This document shows positions 13,047 to 27,000 of a stretch of 64,000 nt of DNA, in pieces. Numbering within the stretch: position 1 is the first letter of the stretch; each line of letters begins with the position of its first letter. The stretch lies in assembly GCA_035610835.1 (NCBI GenBank), contig CM069446.1, positions 6,031,233-6,095,232 of the forward strand, given 5' to 3'. The notes beneath the pieces were generated by a model, which worked only from the letters and a program-made list of their open reading frames with translations, was not told the origin of the DNA and made no database searches. Source of the stretch: Ophiura sarsii (lineage: Eukaryota; Echinodermata; Ophiuroidea; Amphilepidida; Ophiuridae). Both the position numbers and the translations under genes were made by a program.

Positions 13047-13263
13047 TACTATAAAACCAGAAATGTTTATGTGCATTTGTATTTCGCGAATTTCGCGTGC
13101 GAGGAGCACTTACTCATACAAATGTCATGCCACAATCTACCTTGTAGAAGTGCATTGTAACGTTACCCAATGTTTTCATTCTCAAAATTTTCATGCCGCA
13201 TATTAGGCGAGGATTGCTGATTCGCGAAATTTTAAACTAGCAAACATTTCTGGTATTACAGTA
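13047..13263. mobile_element. MITE, TACTGTAAAA family
   Basis: TACTATAAAACCAGAAATGT at the left and ACATTTCTGGTATTACAGTA-like text at the right end; TTCGCGAAATTT lies inside. One of at least ten related copies in the window. Confidence 0.75.
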
Positions 13264-13814
13264 ATTCATTGGTTCTCTCAGAAACCTTTTCATCAAAATG
13301 AATTAATGAAAGTTGATTCAAGGATCATTCTTGATCTCATTTACTTCAAATATTATCAACAATTTCTAGAAATTCTTTAGCTGGAGAGGAAAAATGTACT
13401 ACCAAATCATTTTGTCTGGAGATAAATGACATTATGAATCAAAACAATGAGGTGAATATTAATCTTGGAAAAGATGAAAATGTTACAATTTTTTTTTTAA
13501 ATACTACAAGTATACCCCCAAACTAATATTCTTAATATTTTGATCAAATGTGTCAGTACATGTTTGGAATTAGTATGCTAAGAACCATTAAAAGGTTATC
13601 CCAAATTTAGATACTGGTTTGGTTTAGTTAAAAAAAGTAATACAATTCATGTTTTTGATATTATTATCCACATTATTAAGATTAACATAAGCATATGCGC
13701 CGGACTGGTAACACTGCCATACATATATTCAATTTTCTCTGGCTTGTTTAGTTCTCACAAACAGGCCTAACAAGAACACTAGGACCAGACCACTAAGCAT
13801 CCCTCATATCGTAA

Positions 13815-14066
13815 TTTAGGCAAAATCTCAAATTAAAAAGGAGACATTTCTCAACAACTTTATAATTTAATATGTTTTTGTAGGAGTTATAATGTTAGAG
13901 TTATCAGCACATTTATTTCCTGGTCAAGTTACATTTTTGATTTAGGCAAAATCTCAAATTAAAAAGGAGACATTTCTCAACAACTTTACAATTTAATATG
14001 TTTATGTAGGAGTTATAATGTTGAAGTTATCAGCACATTTATTTCCTGGTCAGTTACATTTTTGAA
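13815..14066. repeat. Two tandem 126-bp copies of a Tc1-like MITE end
   Basis: TTTAGGCAAAATCTCAAATT recurs at 13815 and 13941. Each unit runs to ATTTATTTCCTGGTCA and GTTACATTTTTGA, the inner-to-outer end of the CAGTCATC family. Confidence 0.8.
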
Positions 14067-14208
14067 GACTGTATGAGATAGCTAATATAATTTAAATTAA
14101 ATCTTGCGGTTTGAAACCAATTATTACTCTGGACATTATAACCTTGCCATATAAGCTATCTGGATTGATGGTCATTTTGTTCAGTGGTCTCGCAACATCT
14201 GCTCATTT

Positions 14209-14436
14209 GTATAGTTTAATCAGTTCCAAATTGGCAAGAAATATTTGGTTTTTATCTCCCCGCGCAAAAGTAATCCAAGCGCATGTGCGTTATTATGGTC
14301 ACACGCAAACGGTTTTGGTCGCACATATGCATCACGCATATGCACAGTGAGCTTGATATATTCACGCGCGCCCACGTCCTTCTGTATTAATTCACTGCTG
14401 TAAAGAGGCTTCGCCAATTTGAACTGATCAAACTAC
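14209..14436. mobile_element. MITE, CTATAGTTTAATCAGTTCC family, copy 2
   Basis: TATAGTTTAATCAGTTCCAA with AATTGGCAAG at the left; TTCGCCAATTTGAACTGATC with AAACTAC at the right. It lies just beyond the HLCS 3' UTR repeats. Confidence 0.8.
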
Positions 14437-14583
14437 AGTAGACGGTCAATGGCTTTTTCTTAGATGGCAAGGAGAAGCTACAACCTGGATTCACTCAACA
14501 GAGACAGGGGCATCTGCAGCTTACAACACATCTATGACTAACTCATCCTAATAACCACACCCTCTATGGCAACTTCCATCAGT

Positions 14584-14995
14584 TTTATCTCTGTTTCATT
14601 AGTTCAAGATTCTTGGTCATATCAAAGATGTTACCATCTGGTTGTACACTGCGTATATGGCCTTCTTGGTCTTATCTTTGCTTCATTAGTACAAGATTCT
14701 TGGTCATATTAAAGGTGTTACCATCTGGTTGTACACTGCGTATATTGCCTTCTTATCTTTGCTTCATTAGTACAAGATTCTTGGTCATATCAAAGGTGTT
14801 ACCATCTGGTTGTACACTGCCTATATTGCCTTCTTATCTTTGCTTCATTAGTACAAGCTTCTTGGTCATATCAAAGGTGTTACCATCTGGTTGTACACTG
14901 CATATATTGCCTTCTTATCTTTGCTTCATTAGTACAAGATTCTTGGTCATATCAAAGGTGTTACCATCTGGTTGTACACTTCGTATATTGCCCTC
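14584..14995 (-). repeat. Tandem array of the HLCS C-terminal codons (81-bp unit, 5 copies)
   Basis: The coding copy ends in TAA at 14915. Downstream copies end in TAA at 14834, 14753, 14672 and 14584, giving periods of 81, 81, 81 and 88 bp. Each repeats the [20 protein letters not shown] block with few changes and its own stop. The unit is exactly 27 codons, so stop readthrough would stay in frame through the first three extra copies. The long plus-strand open frame at 14613-14999 is its antisense shadow. Confidence 0.93.
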
Positions 14996-15086
14996 TTGAT
15001 CTTTGACGGCTAGAAAACCAGACTCATCTAGTCCCATCACAATCACCTCGGGACCGGACTCACTCTCCAGACGCACCTTGGCACCA
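14915..15086 (-). CDS. HLCS: HLCS exon 10 (terminal, stop at 14915)
   Basis: Encodes the C-terminal domain: [26 protein letters not shown]... and [21 protein letters not shown], stop TAA. It matches the vertebrate ending around [20 protein letters not shown]. The acceptor is TTTCTCCTACAG. The last 25 codons and stop recur downstream as a tandem array in what must be the 3' UTR. Confidence 0.96.
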
Positions 15087-18000
15087 CTGTAGGAGAAAGA
15101 AAGGAACATAATTATAGGTCAATAATTGCATGGGTTGTTACGAGAAAAGTTGTAAAAATCAATGCACATAGGCTGATGTTGATGTGTGAACAATGGCACA
15201 ACCTGACATGTATCAATGCAAGAGCATTGATTGTTAAAAATTTGTTTGGAGAAACTAAAACATGACCTAATTCATAAACATGACACAATACAAACCAAAA
15301 TTCAAATTTTGTGCATACTTTTAAAGGTAGATGTTCCGATTTAAAACTTGGAAGTTTACTATTCTACATGAAAGGTCATCCTTAAAAAAGTCGTATTCCA
15401 AAGTTTGAGTTGCATAACTCTAATGGTTCTTATTTTAGACGCAAAAGATGCTGTGAAATGTACCCATTGAGTTGTACACAAACGATATTGGTGGTTACCA
15501 CCTTTCGCGGTAATTCGACGTTATTTTATCGATTTCTCCGTAATTATACCGATTTAGGCCATCAAATTTCTGTATGATGATGAGAAAAATACGAGCTTTC
15601 ATATGATATGAAAATCTCCGTATGTTTGAAATAATTCTGTGTTACGAAAATGTGATCGGGTCATATACCTTTAATCTCTTTAATAATGCATATAGATATG
15701 ATTGCTATCTGTAAGATAAGTTTGCTAACACCAGCAGTAACAATGGGCGAACCTGTGCAGCTTGAAAACGAATCAAAACAAAGTGCATGGTTTGTGTACT
15801 GTACTGCGCTCAGAAGTGTAAAAACAAGGGGTAGGGGAGAAGGGGCCCCGAGTGGGGTTGGAGTTGGAGTTCGAGTCTTTTGGGGAACGTGTTGATTCAG
15901 TGCTTCATACATCCATGGTTATATCCATTGTTATATTGATGGAACCAAAATACCAGGTGTCCAATGGAGAAAGTCATCATCAACATCTGATGACATCATC
16001 AATAAACAGACTAGAAACACTAGCTTTGGATCAAAAACAACCCACTGAGGAAGACAACAGATTAGTTGTGAAACACTTGTGAAAAAGAGTAAGTTTACTT
16101 ATTGGAATTTTCAAACGAAAATTCAACACAATGTTCTTCTGAATTCCTGATGAAACTATTCCATGGTAAATATAGGGCAAAATATTCATGGCAAATTTCA
16201 CATGTGAGATATGAAAGAGAAGAAATGACTCAATCACTTACCTATGAAGCCACCTGTTGTAGTAGATGGGCAAGAATGATTGGCTTCCCTTCCTCTGAAA
16301 CCTCTGAATAATCTTCTCTGTAATACTGACAGTCCTAGCAATCAGTTGTTCTGTTGTACATAAGGCAAGGTTACTGCCTGTCTGTTTGTTGTGTAGACGT
16401 ACTAGGTCATTGATGCACACGGTAGGGTCACTGTTACTTACATTGAATCCACAACCTGTGATGTTATGATGTGTGGTAAGATAAGTTATGGATTAACAGA
16501 AGCAGTCACTAGTCTTATTTAATGTGATGCAATCTATGGTAATCCTATCAGATGTTCCAAAATTTGAATGTGTGCTAATATTGGATGAGACTAGTTGGAA
16601 ATTGTTTGATAATTATGTTAAATGATTTAGGAATAATTTAGATACCTTTTGTTATGTTATAACATGTTTCGAAAAAGGTATCTAAATTGTTCCTATAATC
16701 ATGATCGAACCCAATATCAGTCTACATACCTCTATGTTAAATGATGTTTAAAAGTGTGCCTTTAGTGGTGAATAAAAAGCCCCTATAATGTGAACATGGT
16801 TTGTAAGTATTTGTCTAAATATATGAAAGGCTTCATGACATGCTATTAACATGGTAAATAATGGTTGGATCAGAATCAGGGGTGTGCATCTCAAATTTCA
16901 GATCGGAAGCTAATTCATCAGGGAATTTTAACTTTTGTGTGATCATATCTTGGTGGCGCTGTAGCACTGTCTGTTGTTGCCTAGAAAACGTGACCTGTTA
17001 TTTACGTATGCACAGTATAGGAGTGTCCTATCCCATAATTAATAGTATCCCTGTCAAGATTTCTAAGGATTATTTTCGAATTGCTGTCTTACAGACTAGT
17101 TATTTTAGGTACATGGAAGTAAGGATTCAAGACTTTAGACTTGCACCAGTGGCATAGCCAGAGGCCCCCCCCCCCCCCCCAATATTAGAGTGAGTCGTGT
17201 CGGTCACGATTGGCACTGTCGGCTTTTGAATACTTGTTTTTTGCGTGCGGTTTTGGTAAAAACCTGTGTGTGGGGGGCCCGGGGGTGATGTAACTCAAAT
17301 AGTAAAATAGTTGGCAAATTTGTACATGTAGTCTACAAATGTATGCAGCAGTGGGCTAAATAAAAGAAAATGTTATAGAGAAAACTGATGAAAACCCCGG
17401 GGGATTGGCCATTAGTTGCTGACTGTACTATTTTTTGGACTGAGCGATTGTTTTTGACCGTGCGAAATTTTGAGACTGTGCGAAATTGTTTGACCTCACC
17501 CCACTTACGTGAAATTCGTGAGGTGACTGCAAAAACATGTGGGGCAACCTTTACGAAAATTTCAGAAATCTTGCCCCCCCCCCCCCCCCTGAAAAAAAAT
17601 CCTAGCTATGCCACTGCACTGTCGGTTCACTTTCATTTTTCGCCCCCCACCCCCCTTAATATGAAATACCTGGCTACGCCACTGACTTTGAAATGTAGCA
17701 ACTTGCATTTTGACTCTAGTGTCAAGGCATTGGATCCAGATGTGGTGAGCTTGATACCAACATAACCCTTGCACTATCCTATCACTTACCAATTATAGCA
17801 TGGAAGGTTTGATCCATCATACTGGAATTAACTATCACACCTCCAAGTTTGATACTATCACTGAAGTAGATATCATTCGGCCACTTCAATCGCAAATCAA
17901 TTTCCTGTTGACAACAATGGAATAGGAAAATATGGAATTGTCTTTAAGAATTATCTATGCATATCATTGAATTGAGAGAACACAAATTATATATTAGAAT

Positions 18001-21000
18001 GATCAGACTAATATCAGAAAGAATATTCCTTGATCATCAAATACAGACCTCAGCTGAAACATGCTTTATGTTTAATGCAGTCAGTGGGGGCACCAGCATA
18101 AAAACAACAACAATCTTTTTTTTTGGGGGGGGGGGGGGGGGGGGGTGGGGGGAAGACAAAATCTGGGATTTGGGGCAGGAAATATCTTAATGTCATGATC
18201 AATTTTGATATATTTGGTGTCATTTTAAAGCTTAAAAATGCTCTGAGAGCACACAAAATAAACTCAAAATTGACTTTACATGCAAAGCCCCCCCCCCCTT
18301 TTTTTTGATGTGCTGCATCACTTATAAACTCACCTCATAGCCAGGCATGGATCTAACAGCTTCTACTACTGCAGCAGATGCAATATGTTGTAGAAATGGA
18401 AGTTTATCTGCCAACTCTGAACCGGCTGGGATTCTAACATGTAAAGAAAACATTGCACATCCTACAGGGGCTATCCATTTGTTACCACCACGTCCTGTGT
18501 TTGGAAAGGACAAAATGAAGGGGAAAAAAAGTTGATTCCAGTCATTTGGTCTTATACTGTAAAACAACTTAATTTCGCTAGCAATTTAATTTTGCTAATT
18601 TCGCTAGGAGGTCCAATTTGCCAAATTAAACTGCCGCCAATTATTTTATTTATAATGGAAGATGATACAAATTAGAGAAATTAAATTGCTGCAAAAAGTT
18701 GACTAAATGCTAATTCGCTAAATTAAGTTACAGTGAAATAAGTTGATTTATAGTTTTCTGCTTGAGTCTATTAAGTCAACTCACGGTGCAAATTCAATGG
18801 GATCCATAGTTTAATCAGTTCCAAATTGGCGAGTATTTGTCTTCTTTCATCTTTCAACGCGCGAAAGTAATCCAAGCTTAACATGCGTGATTATGGCCGC
18901 ATGAACATGGTTTTGACCGCATTAAAACGCTTCACGCATATAATGCGCTTGTTGCCTACATGCGTGCCTGCGTCCTTCTGTATTCATTCGCTGTTGTAAG
19001 GAGGCATCGCCAATTTGGAACTGATCAAACTATAGTCACTTAATCAAATCAATTGCCAGATTTTCCTTGAATATCACAGGTCATGACTACTACTACTACT
19101 ATTACTAAGCTGCATTTAAGAAACGCTTTTCGTAAAAACCACAAAGCGCTTTACAATTTCAAACTACAATTTCAAAAACTACAATTTCAAAAACTACAAT
19201 TTTAAAGTACACATGAAAGTGGACAGAAAATAAAACTGGCAAGATATAAAAAAGACAAAATATATACAATTCCAGGACCATTTATAAACTTGCATACAGG
19301 CATAAATTGACATGTCAATAATACAGTATAAAATCACAGAGAGTCTACAAATCAAAGAGATGCGTCTTTAGTGCACGCTTGAATGTTCCCATATTTTTCA
19401 TGGATCTAAGACTAGATGTCAGTATGTTCCACTCCTTTGCTGCAGCTACTGAGAATGCGCGATCACCATACGTGACGGTTCTTATGTTCCTGAAGGAATG
19501 ACTCATTTCAACTCTTACTTAATATGCAGCACTACATGTAATATTGTCCACAAGTTTGCCACAGAGCTCATGCTCAAGATCACAAATCATGGAGTACTGA
19601 ATCCCTACAACTATAGTTTAATAAGTTCCAAATTGGAGAAAAATTCTTGTTTTTTATCTCGCCGCAAGCAAAAGTAATATACACGGTTATGACCACAAGC
19701 ACACGGTTTTGGCAGCACACACACCCCACACATACGATGCACATTGCCACACACACGTCACACATATGATGCACATTGCGCTTGTTGCCTTCATGCGCGC
19801 CCGCAATATTCTGTAATCCTTCGCTGGAAAGTGGCTTCGCCAATTTAGAACTGATCAAACTATAGCCTTAATACGTTGACATATCCAAGTAGGGGCAATG
19901 TACTGGAGGTAGAGAATCCGCTCACATGAAGTCAAATGTTAAGTTGAGTTATTTAAGATTCTCTGTGCTGGGTACGGTACATTGGACACTTTGCCTGATT
20001 ACACCATAACAGATTTTATTATAAAACCAATGAGATGTATAGCTTGGTTGTGGACTTTAATAATAATAATAAACAGGCATTTAAAAGACGCATTTCAAAC
20101 CGCAAGGAAACTCAATGCGCGGCACAAAGATAAAATCAATAAATTAAAAATTTAAAAACTAAAAATTAAGAAAACGCACAACATGAGTAAAAGGCAAAAC
20201 ACAATTGAAGCGCAAAAGTCAATATAGATACAGATTTGCCAAATTACGAACGAGTGCTTCAACCTGCACTTAAACTGTCAAGGATTTATGTATTACTGAC
20301 AGATACAAAACATACATAGAATGGGATTTATATGTGGTATCAATTATGAATGGTATGCAATCATGTAAATAAACCATAGATTTGATGTGTGGGAGAAAGA
20401 AAACTGACTATAGTCTATTATCCATCATGACACAGTGACGTAACTGCATATTCTACTACTGGTACTTTATTTCGCGAATTACCAAAAGCCAACATTTTCG
20501 CGAGGATTTAATTTAGCAATTCCAAAATTTGACTCTGATTTTAAGCTTTTACAATGGTTTATTTAACGGGAAATTTAATTTCGCGAATTTAAGGTCCTCG
20601 CGAAATTAAACACCCCATGAAATTAGGTGGTTTTACAGTAATTGTAGCACATAACGTGCACGCCTACTCAAGGCACTGGTGTATAAACATGAGCGTTGAT
20701 AGCCGGAAGATACATACGCCGCTACGTGTGAATAAAAGCTGCGCCTGTTAAGTTACGACGTCACTGTCCAGAGGAAGACAATTAGAGTATAATGTACACA
20801 ATTCTTTTTATTTTCAAATATGTTGGTAACATTATTTTCTTCAAGTATTGTTAGCTAGTTGTTGACTCTTAAATCAAAACCCACATTAGATATTTGATTT
20901 GACACATATCCCAAGCTATAAATTTAGAACATTTCCAGACAGTTTCTTCAACAGCCATTTATCAATGCCCCTTACTGTGTCATGTATTGGTAAAATAGCA

Positions 21001-24000
21001 TTGCTTCAAGCATGGTGTGTGCCTATATGTCACTTGCTGTGCCATGTATTGGTAAAATAACATTGCTTCAAGCATTGAGTGCCTATGTCACTTTCACACC
21101 TATTAAATCTGTTCATTTACTGCTAATATGCATGAATGTTATCTCTGCAGGTAGCGCATCAATCACTTCGAGGGTTGAGCACCAGAAGGCTGTAACTCAA
21201 GAAATGCTATTTTGAGATAATCGACTTTCAAATATTTGGGACTCATTACAATACACTGTAGCACCCAACTTATAACTCTAATTATATAGTCAAATTCAGA
21301 GTGTTTAGGAGTTATCTCTTTACGGTTTTGAAAACCTAGGTTATATGGATTATTTTTGTACCAAAATATCAATTTGCCCAAAAGTTGAGTTACGGCCTTC
21401 TGGCGCTCAACCCTCGACTTATGACTTCTGTCTAAAGTTGGAATGTTCAAGCTGGGTACTAAAATAGTTGCACGGGAATCTAAAAGTGTAAATGTGACCT
21501 GAGACGCATCACACCACAAGAGTCATTGTGTTGGCTACGCTTATTTTGCAATTTAGTGCAAAACAATTGATACAATATAAAAAACATGCTTTCAAAATTA
21601 TTACTTCCAATTTTTGAACTAAATACAATTTTAAAAGAAATGGGGTTTTTTTTGCTCAGGTATGCTCCCAACAAAAACGGGGTAATTATATTGAGTATTG
21701 TAAGGACGGTAATTGCCAATGACCCACAATCTCTATATGCAGTGAATTACGACATTTTGCATGAGATTTTAGTCAAAAGCTTGAAATATCATTGGTGAGT
21801 GTGAGAGCTTGACAAATTATCTCAATGCGTGAATCTCAAACTGAATGTGTGATACTTGAAAATTAACTAAATGTCAAGTTTTATAGCACTTTTCCAAATA
21901 TGCTAATAAAAGCTTCACAATTACGTTTAATCCGCTAAATAAATGCAAATGTAGGCAAAAATATCTACATTTGAGAGTGAAAAATATATACTTTCCGATT
22001 TTTATAGACAAAATATCATGCCTGGTTTGTTAAGATTAATAAAAAACTGAATTCATTAATCAATCTTACCTCGGCCAGCCGACATTCGTGTTGCTACGGA
22101 AACCACGCCAACATCTGGTGGAACCTTGAAGAGAAACCTACAATTAAACAGACAATACAATACTAAGTATTCAGAACATACCCATGAATAACTATATAGC
22201 ATTAAGTTTCATGCCTTTTTGGCAGCTAATTGCAATCACATACAGGCCTTTTTAGAGGTGAACAATATTTTTTTAAAACACCCTCGCAAGAAATCAAAAG
22301 AAAATACAAACAAAAAATGTACAGACAAATGGGACACTTTTATGAGAACATTAGACGGTATCTACTTCTTTCACCCGCCATGTCACGTTTGTTGCACATG
22401 GAATAAAGCAGTGTGCAATATTAAAATTGTAGATTAGGGGCGACAAAGTTGACACTGCAAAAAAAATGGATGTCTTTACAGAGTCGTATTTGAAGCAAAA
22501 TGTAGCTTACAATGGCCATGTCCATCACTCGTTGAAATAGCACATGGCCATGAAACTTTTGTTCTTGCTTAATCCTTTCCACGAAGCTATCCGCCATTTG
22601 ATAGCTCACAGGATCGTGGCATGAGATAGACCAGGGAAGAGTGCGGTACCAACATCTAGCAGTGTAGTGATTTGTAGTGTGTAGGATGGTATTAGGGTTA
22701 ACCATAACCTTCCTAGACACTACAATTCACTACAGCAAAAAAAAATGTCCACACGCATGCTACGGCATTCGATTCGATGACGTCATCAACCAAGCTGATA
22801 TGTGTGTATGAAAGAGAGCGTTGGCAGGTATAGACGAGTGGTTAGGGGCGTGGCGCAGTGATCTGAGGGCCCGGGGGTTTTGTGGCAATTATGTGGGTAA
22901 AAAAAAATCATAATTTGTGTCCCTCCTCCTGGTTTCCACACAAAAACATAAAGACGGCAAAAAAAGTAACTCGGCTGTTGTAAAATGGGCACTTTTCATC
23001 TGTAAGCACATACCGCGACAACAATACTCGATCGATTTTAACAAACAAGGTGTCAAAATCACCGTAATTAAATTTTTCGTCTCCTGGTATTTTCATTTTT
23101 AGAATATGAGTAACAATTTTAAAATTATAGGTGCTTTTACAACAGCCGAGTTACTTTTTTGTTGTCTTTAGTCTGGCTGGTTAGGGTTAATACAAGTTGA
23201 CTGAGTAGTAATATTTACACATACAGCCTAGTTTAGCAATGTTAAAACTGTCTGCGGCAGGCGTTTGCAGACGACACTTCCAAAATTTCACAAAATTATT
23301 TTAAAATGTCAAAATTATTGAATTGCATCACCATATTTTGAATCACCATGAGAAATGCATTACAATAAGTACAAACATGCCTAGTATTAGTTCAGTAATC
23401 CTTGAGATAGACTTTGAAAGTCGGGCAAGGTTTCTAAAAATTCTCAAAAATGATTCAAAAATGTCAAAATTATTGAAATTGCATCACCATGAGATATGCA
23501 TTACTAGTACAAACAAGCCTAGTATTGGTTTAGTAATCCTTGAGTAACTTTGAAAGCTGGGAAATGATTTGTATATGGTAAAAAATTAATAGCTGCGTGG
23601 AAAGTGTTAAAGTCTTAAATACTAACCCTTCAAACACAGTCATGGTAGTGGGTATCACCTCCGCATAAAGCACCACATTCCCTAACACCTGGCTTTCTAG
23701 ATTAGCTTGGTACGTAGTCATGTCAAACAGCGCCCCCTCTGTGTCACTTGTCACAACCGGCAAAATGTCAGGAGTAACCTCTTTGATGTCGGAAGCAGAG
23801 GAGCAGAATTCTAGGGAGACACTTTTTCCTGGAAGTATTCCATCTTTAAGGCTTGGCTGGAGAGCAGCTAAGAAATTCTGTAAAATAAATGAATCAAGAA
23901 ATAAGACTGTGTGCTCAGGGGGGACCACAATCACCCTTTAAAGGCTTAGCTGGAGATCAGCTGACTGAAACATTCTGTAAGGTGTAAATAAATCAAGAGA

Positions 24001-27000
24001 CACATTGGGATAATAATAATAATTATAATAGTGACAAGGCACATATCCACTCTAAATAAGAGCGCTCAAGGCACAAACATAAAATACAATATAATAGAAA
24101 ACGATAAACAACAATAAAACTACTTAATTATTACAAAATGTCTCAGACATCAGATGTGTTTTCAACAGTTTTTTGAAGATTGTAACAATTTTTGCAGTTT
24201 TAATATGGATAGGAAGTTCATTCCAGAGACGAGGAGCTGCAATAGCAAAAGATCTGTCTCCCCAAGAGCGCTTAGATATAGTTTCTTGAAGAAGTTGCAT
24301 TTGTCCAGAACGAAGAGTGCGAGTTGGCACATAGTTTGATAACAATTCAGATAAAAATGATGGGGCAACATTGTTGATACATTTATATACAATAAGCAAT
24401 AGTTTGAAAACAATTCTCTGAGCTACAGGGAGCCAATGGAGTCCCTTTAAAATTGGCATAATATGGTAAGATCTTTTAGAGAATGTGAGAATGCGAGCTG
24501 CAGTGTTTTGAATTTTCTGAAGACGATAGATAGATGGATAGATGGACTTGCATTTCTGTTCTGAGTATTGAGGGTGGTAACATAATGGCTGTACAACCTT
24601 CTCATTCTGAGTGATGGATGAACACACACACACCCAGGGATGTAGCTACACTGGTCGGTGCCGGTCGGTAGCGGCCGGCACTAAGGTTAAACAACCGCCA
24701 CTCACAGCAATTTTCAGGCAAATTAACCAGCTCTAAGACTCAAAAATTGAGTAAATGTACATCAAATACCACAAAATGGCTGAGAATGCCAGAGTGTGGC
24801 GATAAATGTGTGAGATTTTAGCCGGCACTAAAATGTCGCTAGCTACAACCCTGCACACACCCCCACACACAAAAGGTCCACGCTCATTATTAAAGGTACC
24901 ATAGCTCAATTTCTTATGGTGCTGTAATTTACGTAGAAAATATTGTTAGCTACATGATACCCGGGGAGGGGCACTGGTATTGGAAAGGGGTATAGGCATG
25001 TGCCCCCTGAAGACCTCTTTTTCACCTTCTTCTGCTAGCTCTTAAGACCCCCCTTTTGGGCCTGCATCAGCTCTTAAGACCCCTATTTTATTCAAAATTC
25101 AAAAATCGTGAAACCTTTTGTTCCAAAACCCCAACTGTAAAATTTCTTACTAATCAAATTTGAAAAACAAACCAGTTCTTAAGACCTTTTTTTCGAGAAA
25201 ATCAGTTCTTAAGACCCTATTTTTCATCATAAAATTCTCTCAGTTCAGTTCAGAAGTCCCCCTTTTTGAGACCCTGGGTGTCATACCCCTACCAAAAGAA
25301 AAGTTGAATGCCCCCCCCCCCCCCCCCCCCCCCCCGGGATAATATACAAAGTGCTTACCAGAAACTGTAAAGCATTCAATATTTGCTGTGAATGTTATAA
25401 GAAATCATGCAGTTTCAAGTAAACTGTATGCATTTTGGTTTTTTGTAACAGATGGGAATACATGTAGCTAACAATATCTCCTAAAGGCCTATGCAAAATA
25501 CATCATCAAATGATGGGTAAATATAGAGCTATGATCCCTCTCATGTATGTGGACTTTCATGTTTTGCATTGTTTACCTTTGTATAACCAGTGTGTGTGCA
25601 TTTTGCCACCTCTCCCTGTCCTCAAACAGAAATACATGTACCATATTATCCCTATTAAGCGCCCATGCCCTTATAAGCGCCCACCCCTCTTTTTCCCAAT
25701 GACTACCAAAAAGTAACACCTAATAAGCGCCCATCTTTTTAGCCACTGCAGCTCAAAATAAAGCATGAAAGTAGCGTCCGAAAGTCCCGGCATCAACAAT
25801 ATGTTGGCGATCCATGTATCAGCGGGCTGTGCACATTTTCTACCAAAAATGTGCATCAAAATTCGGAAACAATTTGACAGTTTCCACGATAAACGACTTT
25901 AAAAAAAAGTAACTTAATAAGCGCTCATCCTAAATGACTTTACTAAGAGCCCTGGGCGCTTAATAGGGATAATACGGTACTCATTTCTTTTAAACGCAGC
26001 TATAGTTTAATCAGTTCCAAATTGGCTAGATATTCTGCTTTTATCTCTCCGGGCTCAAAGGTAATCCAAGCATACATGGTTTTGGTCACATGCATGTGTC
26101 ACACATATAATGCACAGCGTGCTGGTTTGTATACAATAAATAGAATATTTATACGCCCAATGTAGCATGTATTATTTAATTCTATATTTATATCCTTGCA
26201 TTTGTATAGTACACAAAACCAAAGCATTATGTCATGTTTATTACCAAGGTCATCCTTTTAATAATAATAATCTTTGACATTTTTAAAAATATTGTATGCA
26301 CTTGTGTGTATCATTATCGTTTTATGAGAGTAGTTATGTTTTATGTGCATAATTTGTTTTACTCTGTTGAATAGAATACAGGCCTATAAACAATCATGCG
26401 CCCTGTTAAATTCACAATTTGATTTCCTTTACAAAAAACTATTACATAATAGAGCTATAAACCCAAGGAACACATTCACACAATTTTATTATCGCTCCAC
26501 CCTTACAGCACGCATTTGGCTGTGAATGCTTCGGTCATAATATTATTTGCTCATTTTTAACCAACTTTTATGTGCACCGTTTGTTATTGTTCACTGCAAT
26601 GCGATAATACATACAAAAATACATGCAAACAATTGAATATCTAGCATTCAACAACTCCCCTGTATCTTAAGTACCAATGCAAAGAGTTGTGAATTTAAGA
26701 GAAACACACTGTTCATATGCAAATTATTAAGATTGTGCGCTTTATTTGGTAACCACTGTATGCATAATATTATGCTAAAGTTGCCCTGCAAATTAGACCA
26801 GTCTTACGGTGGTAGTTTCAAGATAAACAACTCTGAAACCATATTGAACCCTGATTCACTTCGGTTGTTATCACACACATAACTATGTCGGACCTTGATT
26901 TCTAGAATAACTACACGTAACTCGATCAAGCGGAATGAGTCGGATGTCGGCAATATTGATTTTGAGTTTTGGTAAAAAGAATTGACAGATTCTTAGGTTT

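Noticed and set aside
14613..14999. 128-codon plus-strand open frame with a repetitive protein
   Set aside because: It is the antisense of the amplified HLCS C-terminal codons; the minus strand matches a known protein.
22780..22790. TGACGTCA (CRE-like) in HLCS intron 5
   Set aside because: A single 8-base site with no other promoter features.
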